Shown here one piece after another: positions 26,264 to 37,330 of a stretch of 64,000 nt of DNA. The translations under genes were made by a program, and so were the position numbers. Numbering within the stretch: the first letter of the stretch is position 1; each line of letters starts with the position of its first letter. The notes beneath the pieces are model-generated. The model had not been told where the DNA came from. It did not search any database and was given only the letters and a program-made list of their open reading frames with translations. Origin of the DNA: Actinophytocola algeriensis (GTDB lineage Bacteria; Actinomycetota; Actinomycetes; Mycobacteriales; Pseudonocardiaceae); assembly GCF_014203735.1 (NCBI RefSeq), contig NZ_JACHJQ010000003.1, positions 295,326 through 359,325 on the forward strand, in the 5' to 3' direction.

Positions 26264-26737
26264 CTAACCGTGTGCCGCCTCCGCTGCCGCCTTCAACCGC
26301 GACAGGGTGCGCTCGATGTTGTGCCGGTTGTGTTCCGCACGGTCGCGCACGCCCGTCACGAGGTTGGCGAACGGGAGGAACCAGACGGGCCGCCGGTCCC
26401 AGGTCGACTCCTCGACCCGGCACCCTTTCCCGGTCTGCTCTATGTCGTACTGCCAACGGGAGACAGGGATGCCCGCGACCGAGGAGACCTCGAACGCGAA
26501 CCGCCGTCCCGGCTCCGCGTCGGTGACCGTGGCCGTGGTGCTCCAGCGGCGCCACGCGATCCGGTTGTGCCCGCGGAACCGGACGCCGACGGCGGCCTCC
26601 CGCGCCCCGTCGAGCCAGCTGACGCGCGCCAGTTCCTCGGTCAGCTCCGCCATCCTCGGCGGGTCGCTGACCAGCGCGTACACCACCTCCGGCGACGCGT
26701 GCACCTCGGTGCGCGCCGCCGCGCTCGGCTCGTCCAT
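26264..26737 (-). CDS. SRPBCC family protein
   Basis: A 157-residue START/Bet v1-like protein (polyketide cyclase/dehydrase family). The first strand E-V-H-A-S-P-E-V-V-Y-A-L-V-S-D-P-P-R-M-A is typical, followed by W-x-x-x-V-T-D-A-E-P-G-R-R-F-A-F-E-V and a long C-terminal helix. The family forms a hydrophobic cavity for lipids or polyketides; the ligand is unknown. AGGGAGGAT lies just before ATG 26737. Confidence 0.85.
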   Translation of the reverse strand: MDEPSAAARTEVHASPEVVYALVSDPPRMAELTEELARVSWLDGAREAAVGVRFRGHNRIAWRRWSTTATVTDAEPGRRFAFEVSSVAGIPVSRWQYDIEQTGKGCRVEESTWDRRPVWFLPFANLVTGVRDRAEHNRHNIERTLSRLKAAAEAAHG

Positions 26738-26916
26738 CGATCCTCCCTGCCACCTCGGCGGGCCGGTTTCGCCGCCGCTGCGGAGAGTATTTCGGCGGCC
26801 GGGGGCCTACCGCCAGCACGAGGCCGAGCGAACGGTCCATTCGTACGGGCTGAGGGGTGCGCCGGGCCGGTCGCGGTGCCGACGATGGATTCGTGACACG
26901 AGACAGCGACACGCTC

Positions 26917-29145
26917 CTAGGTCGACGACCTGCGCAGCATCCGGGTGATGCCTGCCGCGACGGTCGTCGCGAGTATCCAACCCGACGCCACGAGCCCGGC
27001 CGTGATCCACTGCGACGCCCCGTCGAAGTGCCACCGGTTCTTGTGGCCGAAGTCGACGATCGGGACCAGCTGGTCGATCGTGAACAGCACCGGGTTCCAC
27101 ACGAGCTTGTCGTCGGCGTTGGCCTCGACCGGCGTCGGCTGCAGCGAGAACCAGACGGAGCCCGCGACCAGCAGCGCCAGCAGCCACAGCAGCGCGCGCA
27201 TCGGCCGGTAGCCGTAGCCGACCATCCACCGCTGCAGCCAGCTCCACAGCATCACCGGCAGGCCGAGCAGGCGGTAGCCGTCGGCCAGGGCCGCGTACCG
27301 CCAGCGCTGCTTGTCGATGAGCACGGTCGAGGCGTGCTCCTCGTTGCCGTTGGCGCGCAGCATCGTGGCGAACTGGTCGTACGGCCCGGGCCGGTAGTTG
27401 TCGCCCATGGCGTTGCGCAGCAGCTTGAGCCGGTGCTTGACCTGCGCGTCGTCGTCCAGCTCGATCGGCTTGGCGAGCGCGTCGTAGCGGAAGTCGTGCA
27501 ACGAGATGTGCCCAGAGGCGTCCCAGAACTTGTCGTTGTCGGCGAGGTTCGCGCAGCGGGCGTGCTGCAGGTTCACGTGGCCGCGCGGCGGGGCGGCCAC
27601 GTCGACGCGCAGCTCCTGGGTGATCAGCCCGAAGCCGTTGATGGCGGTCACGTTGAGCTTCGAGCCGAGCTCGGCGCCCTGGAAGTTCGTCTGCCTGCCG
27701 ATCTCCGCGCGCCGGATCCGGATCTCACCGTGCGCCGAGAACGACTTGCCGTCGCCGCGGGCACAGACGAGGTCCCGGCCGATCTGGGCCACCCGCAGGT
27801 CGACCGACGGCTTCTGGGACTGGTCGCGCCGGTACCGGCCGGGGCTGACGAGCCGGGAGGCGCGCAGGTCGAAGTTGGCGCCGATGCCGGCCTCCGGCAG
27901 CAGCACCGAGCCGAACACCACGACGCCACGCGCGTCGAGGTTGCCACCGGTGGTGAACCTGCGGCCCTCGACCACGTCCCCGTTGCGGTTGCTCAGGATC
28001 GAGCCGTCCAGCACGACGCTGCCACGCGCGTTCACGTCGACCAGCCGCACCTGCCCGGCGATCCGGGTGTTCCTCGCGTCGATCCCGCCGTCGATCTCGG
28101 TGCCGTCGAGGTGCAGCGCGCGGTAGCGGTACGGCCCGGGGGCCTCCGTCTTGCCGGTCCGCTCCTCGAACGGCTCCACGCCGCCGGACAGGTCGACGGT
28201 CGCGCCGGAGAGCCGCAGCGACCCGCCGATGCGCGCGTTGACGATCCGCAGCGTGCCGGTGCTGGTGAACTCCTTGTCGAGGTCCACGTTGCCGGACACC
28301 TGCATCCGGTCGGCGATCAACGTGGCGCGCTGGTCGAAGAACCGCTGGTTGCCACCGTCGCTGTAGTCCTTGTCCGCGGGCCGCAGCAGCGCACCGCGCA
28401 GGGAGAAGTCGCTGTCGATCCGCGCACTCGGCAGGTACAGCCGCCCGATCGAGGTGAACCGCCGCGTACTCGTCGCGACGCACTGCAGGTTGCCGCCGAT
28501 CTGGATGCCGTTCCCGTCCAGTGCGTAGCCCTCGGGGCTGTCGAGCAGGGCGCCGGACAGGTTGACGTTGCCGCCGGTACGCAGGCCGGGAATCCGCAGC
28601 TGGCCGCGCACCTGCATGTCCGCGGCCAGGAGCGCGCCCGCGAGCTGCAACCGGTCGGCGTGCAGCGCGTACCCGCCGACGTTGGTCAGCTTCGCGCCGG
28701 TCAGCTCGAGCGAGCCGCTGATCTCGGCGTCGGTGAGGTCGATCCGCCCCTCTACGCGGGTGCCACCGACGAACCGCAGGTCGTTGTCGCTGTAGAGGTT
28801 GCGCCCTTCGAGCCCGGGCAGCCTGCACGTCCCGAACTCGCAGCCCGCGAGGTTGGTCTGCCGCAGGTCCGGCGGCTCCTCGAACCGGCAGCGCACGAAC
28901 TCGAGCAGGTGCGGGAACTCGACGGCCCGCAGGTCGAGGACACCGACGATGTGCTTGTCCGTGAACCGGAGAACCGGCGGCGTGGTGGCTCGTCTGCGGC
29001 CCCAGCCACTCGCCGGACCCCACCCGGCGGGCCCGGGCTCGAAGGCGAAGATCTGCCGCACGACCTCCTCGGCCCGCACCCTCGCCCACTCGGGCGGCTG
29101 CGGGTCGAACGGGTCCAGCCTGCGACCAGGCGGCTCTTCAGTCAT
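26917..29145 (-). CDS. Large membrane-attached beta-helix protein (annotated 'membrane-associated oxidoreductase' in relatives)
   Basis: A 742-residue protein. Residues about 60-560 are built of repeated short beta units such as [LI]-x-G-x-x-x-x-x-[GA] with frequent 'I-x-G-x-[LI]-x-[LA]' blocks, which suggests a long right-handed solenoid. The end has two or three hydrophobic helices (about 610-635, 645-670, 715-740). No Rossmann or redox motif is present, so the oxidoreductase name used for similar Streptomyces proteins is not supported by sequence. I chose ATG 29145, preceded by GAGGGG; the frame is open to 29184. It probably displays a rigid surface domain. Confidence 0.65.
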   Translation of the reverse strand: MTEEPPGRRLDPFDPQPPEWARVRAEEVVRQIFAFEPGPAGWGPASGWGRRRATTPPVLRFTDKHIVGVLDLRAVEFPHLLEFVRCRFEEPPDLRQTNLAGCEFGTCRLPGLEGRNLYSDNDLRFVGGTRVEGRIDLTDAEISGSLELTGAKLTNVGGYALHADRLQLAGALLAADMQVRGQLRIPGLRTGGNVNLSGALLDSPEGYALDGNGIQIGGNLQCVATSTRRFTSIGRLYLPSARIDSDFSLRGALLRPADKDYSDGGNQRFFDQRATLIADRMQVSGNVDLDKEFTSTGTLRIVNARIGGSLRLSGATVDLSGGVEPFEERTGKTEAPGPYRYRALHLDGTEIDGGIDARNTRIAGQVRLVDVNARGSVVLDGSILSNRNGDVVEGRRFTTGGNLDARGVVVFGSVLLPEAGIGANFDLRASRLVSPGRYRRDQSQKPSVDLRVAQIGRDLVCARGDGKSFSAHGEIRIRRAEIGRQTNFQGAELGSKLNVTAINGFGLITQELRVDVAAPPRGHVNLQHARCANLADNDKFWDASGHISLHDFRYDALAKPIELDDDAQVKHRLKLLRNAMGDNYRPGPYDQFATMLRANGNEEHASTVLIDKQRWRYAALADGYRLLGLPVMLWSWLQRWMVGYGYRPMRALLWLLALLVAGSVWFSLQPTPVEANADDKLVWNPVLFTIDQLVPIVDFGHKNRWHFDGASQWITAGLVASGWILATTVAAGITRMLRRSST

Positions 29146-29353
29146 CAGAGGCCCCTCGTACACGACACCTGCATGGCGCGACACTCCGACGCGACACGAT
29201 CACGGACGGTTCCCACTCGACAGCAACGTGCTGATCAAAGATTGCACACCGCTCATGGGAGGGCTCCCGAAGATCGACTCCGCGCGCCAACGCCCGGAAT
29301 CCCCAGGTCAACTACAGGGCCAGGCCGGCAGTCCCGCGGCCACTGCCCGAGCA

Positions 29354-29381
29354 CCCTCCCGGCCGTCGCCGACCGGGAGGG
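29354..29381. terminator. Terminator of the amino-acid ABC operon
   Basis: CCCTCCCGG / CCGGGAGGG, a 9-bp perfect stem with a 10-base loop. It lies 7 bases beyond the stop of the ATPase gene on the minus strand. Confidence 0.75.
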
Positions 29382-29387
29382 GTCGCA

Positions 29388-30167
29388 CTACGTCAGCACC
29401 TTGCCGAGGAAGGCCTTGGTGCGCTCGTGCTGCGGGTTGCTGATCACGTCCCGGGGGCTGCCCTGCTCGACGACCACGCCGCCGTCCATGAAGACCAGCG
29501 AGTCGCCGACCTCCTTGGCGAAGCCCATCTCGTGGGTGACCACGACCATGGTCATGCCGTCCTCGGCCAGTTGGCGCATGACCGCGAGTACCTCGCCCAC
29601 CAGCTCGGGGTCGAGCGCGGACGTCGGCTCGTCGAACAGCATCAGCTTGGGATCCATGGCGAGAGCCCTGGCGATCGCGACCCGCTGCTGCTGTCCACCG
29701 GACAGCTCGCGGGGGTAGGCCTTCGGCTTGTCGGCGAGGCCGACGCGCTCGAGCAGCGCGAGGGCCCGTTCCCTGGCCTTGGCCTTGGCGACGCCCTTGA
29801 CCTGGATCGGGGCCTCCATGACGTTCTCGCACACGGTCATGTGCGGGAACAGGTTGAAGCGCTGGAAGACCATGCCGATCTCCCGGCGCTTCGCGGCCAC
29901 CTCGTTGTCGCGCAGCTCGTGGAGCTTGTCGCCCTTCTGCCGGTAGCCGACGAGCTCACCATCGACCCAGAGCTTGCCCGCGGTGAGCTTCTCGAGGTGG
30001 TTGATGCAGCGGAGGAACGTGGACTTGCCGGACCCGGACGGTCCGATCACGCACATCACCTCGCCGGGCATGACCTCCAGGTCGATGCCCTTGAGCACCT
30101 CGAGGCGCCCGAAGTACTTGTGCACGCCCTCCGACTTGACCATGGGCGTGATGGTCGGCTCGGTCAT
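29388..30167 (-). CDS. Amino-acid ABC transporter ATP-binding protein (GlnQ-like)
   Basis: A 259-residue polar amino-acid importer ATPase. Walker A G-P-S-G-S-G-K-S lies near residue 41, the signature L-S-G-G-Q-Q-Q-R near 145, Walker [13 protein letters not shown] near 165, and the switch His in V-T-H-E-M-G near 200. The ATG overlaps the permease stop (ATGA). It works with the permease and binding protein upstream. Glutamine/glutamate or similar polar amino acids are the usual cargo. Confidence 0.93.
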   Translation of the reverse strand: MTEPTITPMVKSEGVHKYFGRLEVLKGIDLEVMPGEVMCVIGPSGSGKSTFLRCINHLEKLTAGKLWVDGELVGYRQKGDKLHELRDNEVAAKRREIGMVFQRFNLFPHMTVCENVMEAPIQVKGVAKAKARERALALLERVGLADKPKAYPRELSGGQQQRVAIARALAMDPKLMLFDEPTSALDPELVGEVLAVMRQLAEDGMTMVVVTHEMGFAKEVGDSLVFMDGGVVVEQGSPRDVISNPQHERTKAFLGKVLT

Positions 30168-31084
30168 GCCAGCCCCGATTTCGGCCGGCCAAACCCGAGG
30201 AAACCGCCCTGGCGGGCCGGGATCGCACCACGGGAGTACCGGCGTTCGATGAAGTACTGGGCGATCGACAGCAGCGAGGTCAGCACCAGGTACCAGATGC
30301 TCGCCACCACGAGCAGCGGCACATACTTGAGGTTACCGCCGTAGATCAGCTGCACCTGGGTGAACAGGTCGCCGACCGCGATCACGCTCGCGAGCGAGGT
30401 GGTCTTGAGCATCGAGATGGTCTCGTTGCCGGTCGGCGGGATGATCACCCGCATGGCCTGGGGCAGCACGATCCGGCGCAGGATCTTGAGCCGGGTCATG
30501 CCGAGCGCCTCGGCCGCCTCGGTCTGTCCCTGGTCGACGGACAGGATGCCGGCGCGGACGATCTCCGACATGTAGGCGGCCTCGTTGAGCCCGAACCCGA
30601 GCACGGCGCCGGCGAAGATCGGGATGAGCAGGTTCGAGTCGAAGTAGACGAACTCCGGCCCGAACGGGATCCCGAGCGACAGTGTCGGGTACAGGACTGC
30701 GATGTACGACCAGAAGATGACCTGCACCAGAACGGGGGTGCCCCGGAAGAACCACGCGTAGAGCCACGCGATCGTGGAGACGATCGGGTTGCGGGACAAC
30801 CGCATGACCGCCACCACGATGCCCAGCACCACGCCGATGACCATGGCGAGCAGGGTCAGCTCGATGGTCACCCAGAGTCCTTTGAGGACACGGTCGGAGA
30901 ACAGGAACTGCCACACCACGTCCCAGCTCCAGGCTGGGTTGGTCACCAGGCTGTTGACCAGCATCGCGGCCAGCACGAGCAGCGCCGCGGCCGCGACCCA
31001 GCGGCCGGGGTGCCGCACGGGCACCGCCACGATCTGCTCGGGCGGGATCCGGTTCTTTCGCTCGTCGGTCTCGGGGGAGGTCAT
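30164..31084 (-). CDS. Amino-acid ABC transporter permease
   Basis: A 306-residue permease of the HisM/GlnP type with an extra N-terminal helix (about 32-52). The conserved EAA loop reads [20 protein letters not shown] near residue 205. Five further hydrophobic segments can be counted. It starts 2 bases after the binding-protein stop and overlaps the ATPase gene. A single permease gene suggests a homodimer. Confidence 0.92.
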   Translation of the reverse strand: MTSPETDERKNRIPPEQIVAVPVRHPGRWVAAAALLVLAAMLVNSLVTNPAWSWDVVWQFLFSDRVLKGLWVTIELTLLAMVIGVVLGIVVAVMRLSRNPIVSTIAWLYAWFFRGTPVLVQVIFWSYIAVLYPTLSLGIPFGPEFVYFDSNLLIPIFAGAVLGFGLNEAAYMSEIVRAGILSVDQGQTEAAEALGMTRLKILRRIVLPQAMRVIIPPTGNETISMLKTTSLASVIAVGDLFTQVQLIYGGNLKYVPLLVVASIWYLVLTSLLSIAQYFIERRYSRGAIPARQGGFLGFGRPKSGLA

Positions 31085-31086
31085 GC

Positions 31087-32073
31087 TCAGTAGATGGCCC
31101 CGTTGACCTTGGCCTCGGTGATGGCGCCGCCGCCGGTGCCCCAGTTGTCCAGGATCTCCTGGTACGCACCGTCGTCGATGAGCTTCTGGACCGCGGCCTG
31201 GAGGGCTTCCTTCATGGTGCCCGCGGTCTTCGGGACGGCGATGCCGTACGGCGCGGTGTCGGTGTCGTCGCCGGTCTTCTCGAAGGCGTTGCCGGTCTTC
31301 TTCACGGCGTAGTCGACCACCGGGCTGTCGGCCATGTAGGCGTCGATCCGGTTGGCGGCGAGCGCGGCGTTGACGTCGGTCTGCTTCGGGAAGCCCTGGG
31401 AGGTCGGCGGCTCCTTGCCTGCGTCCTCACACGCCTTGACGACCGAGCCCTCGACGTCGGGCTGGGTGAGCTGGTCGAGCTGGGTGGTGCCGTTCTGGGC
31501 GCCGACCGTCTTGCCGCACAGGTCCTCGATGGTCTGGATGTTCTTCGGGTTGCACTTGCGGACCATCGTCGAGGTGCCCGCCTCGAAGTAGGTCACGAAG
31601 TCGACGGTCTGCTCGCGCTCCTTGGTGTCGGTGAACGACGACATGCCGAGCTCGTAGCGGCCGGCCTGGAGACCGGCGAGGATGCCGTCGAAGGAGGCGT
31701 TGACGAACTCGACCTCTGTGCCGAGCACCTTGCCGAGCGCCTTGCCGAGGTCGATGTCCATGCCGATGATCTCGTCGGAGGCCTCGAGGGTGTACTCGTT
31801 GGGCGCGTACGAGGCGTCGGTGGCGATGACGATCTTGCCGTCGGCCTTGACCGAGGCGGGCACCTGCCCACCGAGCGCACTGTCGGCGGCGACGTCCACG
31901 TCCAGCGGCTTCGGGTCGGGCACGTCCGACGGCTCACCCGGGGTGCACTCGCTTCCACCACCGTTGCCGCCGCCCTGGTCGGCGGGGTTCTCGGTCGTGG
32001 CGCCGCAGCCGGCCGCGAACAAGGTCGCGGCGGTGCACAGCACGGTCAGCACGGACAGGCGGGTACGGGACAC
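31087..32073 (-). CDS. Amino-acid ABC transporter substrate-binding lipoprotein
   Basis: A 328-residue solute-binding protein with a signal peptide ending in the lipobox A-A-G-C (Cys near 23). A Gly/Asn-rich linker follows, then the periplasmic binding fold: I-V-I-A-T-D-A-S-Y-A-P-N-E-Y and I-I-G-M-D-I-D-L-G-K-A-L are the family 3 signature. Two pairs of Cys lie in the binding lobes (near residues 170-180 and 210). It delivers polar amino acids to the permease. It is the first gene of the operon. Confidence 0.92.
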   Translation of the reverse strand: MSRTRLSVLTVLCTAATLFAAGCGATTENPADQGGGNGGGSECTPGEPSDVPDPKPLDVDVAADSALGGQVPASVKADGKIVIATDASYAPNEYTLEASDEIIGMDIDLGKALGKVLGTEVEFVNASFDGILAGLQAGRYELGMSSFTDTKEREQTVDFVTYFEAGTSTMVRKCNPKNIQTIEDLCGKTVGAQNGTTQLDQLTQPDVEGSVVKACEDAGKEPPTSQGFPKQTDVNAALAANRIDAYMADSPVVDYAVKKTGNAFEKTGDDTDTAPYGIAVPKTAGTMKEALQAAVQKLIDDGAYQEILDNWGTGGGAITEAKVNGAIY

Positions 32074-32111
32074 GTCTTCTTCACTCCTCGAGCCTTACTG
32101 GCGGTCTGAAT

Positions 32112-32142
32112 TCAGCGCATCCTGCCATTTGGGATGCGCTGA
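32112..32142. terminator. Hairpin between the GH63-type gene and the ABC operon
   Basis: TCAGCGCATCC / GGATGCGCTGA, an 11-bp perfect stem with a 9-base loop. It follows the stop of the GH63-type gene on the minus strand and precedes the binding-protein gene. It is probably the terminator of the former, but it could also be part of the ABC operon leader. Confidence 0.7.
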
Positions 32143-32169
32143 GCACAGGTTCAGCATGTTACGGACGTG

Positions 32170-34866
<2,697 letters not shown>

Positions 34867-34897
34867 GATGCCGGTTGCCCGAAGTGGCCCACCTCGA

Positions 34898-34939
34898 ACC
34901 GGGGTATGTCGTATTGTCGACTACCGAGCGCAGCCGCCA
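34898..34939 (+). promoter_or_regulatory. Leader/promoter repeat of ESX unit 1
   Basis: Bases 34906-34939 match 36233-36266 at 32 of 34 positions (ATGTCGTATT-G/C-TCGACTACC, then GAGCGCA-G/T-CCGCCA). Each copy lies 30-35 bp before the first gene of an ESX transcription unit, so it is probably a shared promoter with its start region. The A/T-rich core GTATTGTCGACTA may hold the -10 element. Confidence 0.6.
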
Positions 34940-34965
34940 GGTGACTGGCAGGCGGGGAGGGCGTG

Positions 34966-36186
34966 ATGAGCGAGTACGGGTTCTTCGTGACCGCCGACGA
35001 CATCTACCGGTGGCTCAAGGAAGGGCCCGGCGCGGAGTCGCTCGACCTGGCGCAGAACGCGACCCAGCACGAGATGGAACGCGAGAACCAGCGCGCCGAC
35101 CAGATCATGCTGCTGTCGAACGCCATCCAGGCCGGCTGGCAGGGCGAGGCAGGTGGCAGGGCCTACAGCGCGGTGAGCCCGCTGGCGGAGTACGCGCTGC
35201 GGGGCGCCGACCAGCTTCGGGTGTCGCAGGACCTGCTGAGCAGGCAGAGCGCATCGTTCGTCGACGCGGCGAACCGGGTGCGGCCGGTGCCGGAGAAGCC
35301 GCCGGAGAACTCGCTGACCGACGCGTTCCCGTTCGACACCGACATCGACAAGGACACGGCGGACTACCAGTCGGCGGCGCAGAACAACTTCGCCGTGTTC
35401 CGCGACTACGACGGCGCGAGCTCGTACAACGAGACACACATGCCGCAGGAGTACAACACGACGAACCGCGCCACGGGCGACGTGACGGTGACCCCGCCCG
35501 CGGACACGATCGAGGTCGGCGACTCCGGCCCGAGGAGCGGCGGCCCCGGTGAGCACAGCGGCGGTCCCGGGAACTACAGCGGTTACGGCGCGGGCCCGAG
35601 CGGCTACCCAGGCGGCCCGGGAAGCGGCGGCCCGGCTGCCGGCGGCCCGTCCACCGGCGGCGGTCACCCCGGCACCGTCCCGTCCGGCGGCCAGCAGACC
35701 ACCCCCAACGACTACCGTCCGTCACCGCAACCGCCGTACTCCTACCCGCCGTCGTACCCACCCGTGCACCGCCCGTCCCCGGTCTCGGCGGACCCGGGCA
35801 ACTACACCGGCGGTGCCCCGTACGGCGGAGGCGGCTTCGGCCCCCGGGGTGGCGGCGGAGGCGGTGGCGGCGGCTATGGCAGCGGCCCAGGAGGCGGCGG
35901 CCCACGCGGCTTCGGCCCCACCCCGGGCCCCGGCCCCGGCGCGGCGGCAGGTGCCGTAGCAGCGGAAGAAGCCGCAGCTAGAAGGGCCGCACAAGCCGCG
36001 GCTGGCATCCGCCCAGGGGGCGCGGGAGGCCCCGTGGGCGCCCCGATGGGAGCAGGCCGGGGCAAGGACGACGAGGACACCGAACACGAGCGCAAGATCC
36101 TCATCGAAACCGACGCGGAAGAAACCTTCGGCAGCGACATACTGACCGCCCCCCAGGTAATCGGCGACGACGAGTACGAAGACTGA
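34966..36186 (+). CDS. PPE-like ESX-associated protein A with Gly/Pro-rich middle and conserved tail
   Basis: A 406-residue protein in three parts. The helical N-terminus (about 1-135) contains G-W-Q-G near residue 48, a W-x-G turn like that of WXG100/PPE proteins. Then come Y-D-G-A-S-S-Y-N-E-T-H-M-P-Q-E-Y and a Gly/Pro/Ser-rich, disordered middle (about 180-350). The acidic C-terminal tail contains E-H-E-R-K-I-L-I-E-T-D, F-G-S-D-I-L-T-A-P, and ends G-D-D-E-Y-E-D. The paralogue at 37327-38550 has the same three parts and tail. It is likely exported by, or part of, a type VII (ESX) system; no secretion machinery is in the window. GGGGAGG precedes ATG 34966; the GTG at 34963 is an alternative. 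Confidence 0.75.
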   Translation: MSEYGFFVTADDIYRWLKEGPGAESLDLAQNATQHEMERENQRADQIMLLSNAIQAGWQGEAGGRAYSAVSPLAEYALRGADQLRVSQDLLSRQSASFVDAANRVRPVPEKPPENSLTDAFPFDTDIDKDTADYQSAAQNNFAVFRDYDGASSYNETHMPQEYNTTNRATGDVTVTPPADTIEVGDSGPRSGGPGEHSGGPGNYSGYGAGPSGYPGGPGSGGPAAGGPSTGGGHPGTVPSGGQQTTPNDYRPSPQPPYSYPPSYPPVHRPSPVSADPGNYTGGAPYGGGGFGPRGGGGGGGGGYGSGPGGGGPRGFGPTPGPGPGAAAGAVAAEEAAARRAAQAAAGIRPGGAGGPVGAPMGAGRGKDDEDTEHERKILIETDAEETFGSDILTAPQVIGDDEYED

Positions 36187-36232
36187 CCCGAGCGAGCGGT
36201 TCGACGGCGAATTGGTCACAGCGCGCACCGGC

Positions 36233-36266
36233 ATGTCGTATTCTCGACTACCGAGCGCATCCGCCA
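36233..36266 (+). promoter_or_regulatory. Leader/promoter repeat of ESX unit 2
   Basis: Second copy of the 34-bp leader found at 34906-34939, with two differences. It begins a new unit 34 bp before the gene at 36300, although that gene is only 113 bp behind gene A. This supports separate promoters with the same regulator. Confidence 0.6.
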
Positions 36267-36299
36267 CGTCACAGGCGGATCTGGGGGAGGCCGAGAGGA

Positions 36300-36695
36300 A
36301 TGAGCGGAAGACTCGAGCAGAGCGAGGGCTACCGACGCCTGGAGAAGATGGGCAGCCCGACGCCCGTCGAGTCCACGAGCGCCGGCTTCGCCTACGACGA
36401 GGCAACGCTGACATCGCTGGTCACGAAGTGGACTGAGCTGGCGGACCGCTACCTGGCGTCCAGCCAGCGCGTCTCCACCGACCCGATCGCACCCCCCGGC
36501 CTCGACTTCGCGAGCAGGGGCCAGGCCGACGCCGCCACGAACGCGACCAAGGAGTACTACGAGTACGTGGTCAGGAACTACTGGTACTGCATCGAACAGG
36601 CCCAACTCCTGCAGGACACCCTGGACGATTACCGAGGCCAGGAACACCAGTCGGTCCTCCTGATCAACAAGTCCGGACCGCAGGCGGGGATCTGA
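36300..36695 (+). CDS. WXG100/ESX-like small protein
   Basis: A 131-residue, mainly helical protein. Two long helices (about 30-60 and 75-115) could form the helical hairpin of ESX proteins. The C-terminal segment D-D-Y-R-G-Q-E fits the type VII secretion signal Y-x-x-x-[DE]. The classical W-x-G turn is not obvious; the region between the helices reads P-G-L-D-F-A-S-R-G-Q-A. It is followed after two bases by the lipoprotein gene. It is probably the secreted partner of protein A or B. Confidence 0.65.
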   Translation: MSGRLEQSEGYRRLEKMGSPTPVESTSAGFAYDEATLTSLVTKWTELADRYLASSQRVSTDPIAPPGLDFASRGQADAATNATKEYYEYVVRNYWYCIEQAQLLQDTLDDYRGQEHQSVLLINKSGPQAGI

Positions 36696-36697
36696 CT

Positions 36698-37330
36698 GTG
36701 AGCATCCGGTTCACAGGTGCCGCCGTCGTCGCGGTCAGCCTGGTCGGCCTGGCCGCCTGCACCACCGCGGCCCCGGGCACCCCAATACCCGATCGGGTGA
36801 ATTCCACCGATACCCCGACCAGCGGGGACTCACCTCCCGACGAGCTGCCGACGAACGGCGCCCCGAAGGTAGAGAACCCCATCGACGCGACCCACTTCGA
36901 ACAGAACCCGTGCGATGCACTGACCCCGGCCCAGGCGAGCAGACTCAACGTACCGCCGGATGGGCAGGCCGCGGACACGGAGTTCGGCGGAGGGTGCATC
37001 TGGCGCAACCCGGACAGCGGCGGAGCGACGGGGATCTCCTTCCTTTCGAGCGTCAGGCGAGGGTTGAGCATCGCTTACGCGGAGGAGAGCGCCGGGTACT
37101 ACCGGTACTTCAAGCCCATCGACGATCTCGAGGGTTTCCCTGCCGCGATATTCGACACGGGAACGGACAAGCCCACGAGCCAGTGCTCGATAACGGTCGG
37201 CCTCTCGGACGACCTCGCATTCCAGACGTTGACGAATCTGTCGCGGGCCAACATCGGCAAGACGGACCCGTGCGAGGCAGGCGTGATGGCAACACGCGAG
37301 ATGCTGAAAACGATCAAGGCGAACTCATGA
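36698..37330 (+). CDS. DUF3558 family lipoprotein
   Basis: A 210-residue lipoprotein with GTG start. The signal peptide (about 1-22) ends in L-A-A-C (lipobox Cys22). A Thr/Pro/Asp-rich linker follows, then the DUF3558 domain with F-E-Q-N-P-C, G-G-G-C-I-W-R-N-P, S-Q-C-S-I-T-V and T-D-P-C. It is a paralogue of the truncated gene at 1-618. The stop overlaps the ATG of protein B, so it is in the same operon. DUF3558 lipoproteins are often found beside ESX genes in this family of bacteria; the role is unknown. Confidence 0.85.
   Translation: MSIRFTGAAVVAVSLVGLAACTTAAPGTPIPDRVNSTDTPTSGDSPPDELPTNGAPKVENPIDATHFEQNPCDALTPAQASRLNVPPDGQAADTEFGGGCIWRNPDSGGATGISFLSSVRRGLSIAYAEESAGYYRYFKPIDDLEGFPAAIFDTGTDKPTSQCSITVGLSDDLAFQTLTNLSRANIGKTDPCEAGVMATREMLKTIKANS

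Noticed and set aside
26917-29145. Oxidoreductase, as similar proteins are often named
   Set aside because: No nucleotide-binding or redox motif is visible. The sequence looks like a beta solenoid with C-terminal membrane helices.
26857-29718. 953-residue plus-strand frame
   Set aside because: Opposite the solenoid protein and the ABC ATPase; composition is typical of antisense in high-GC DNA.
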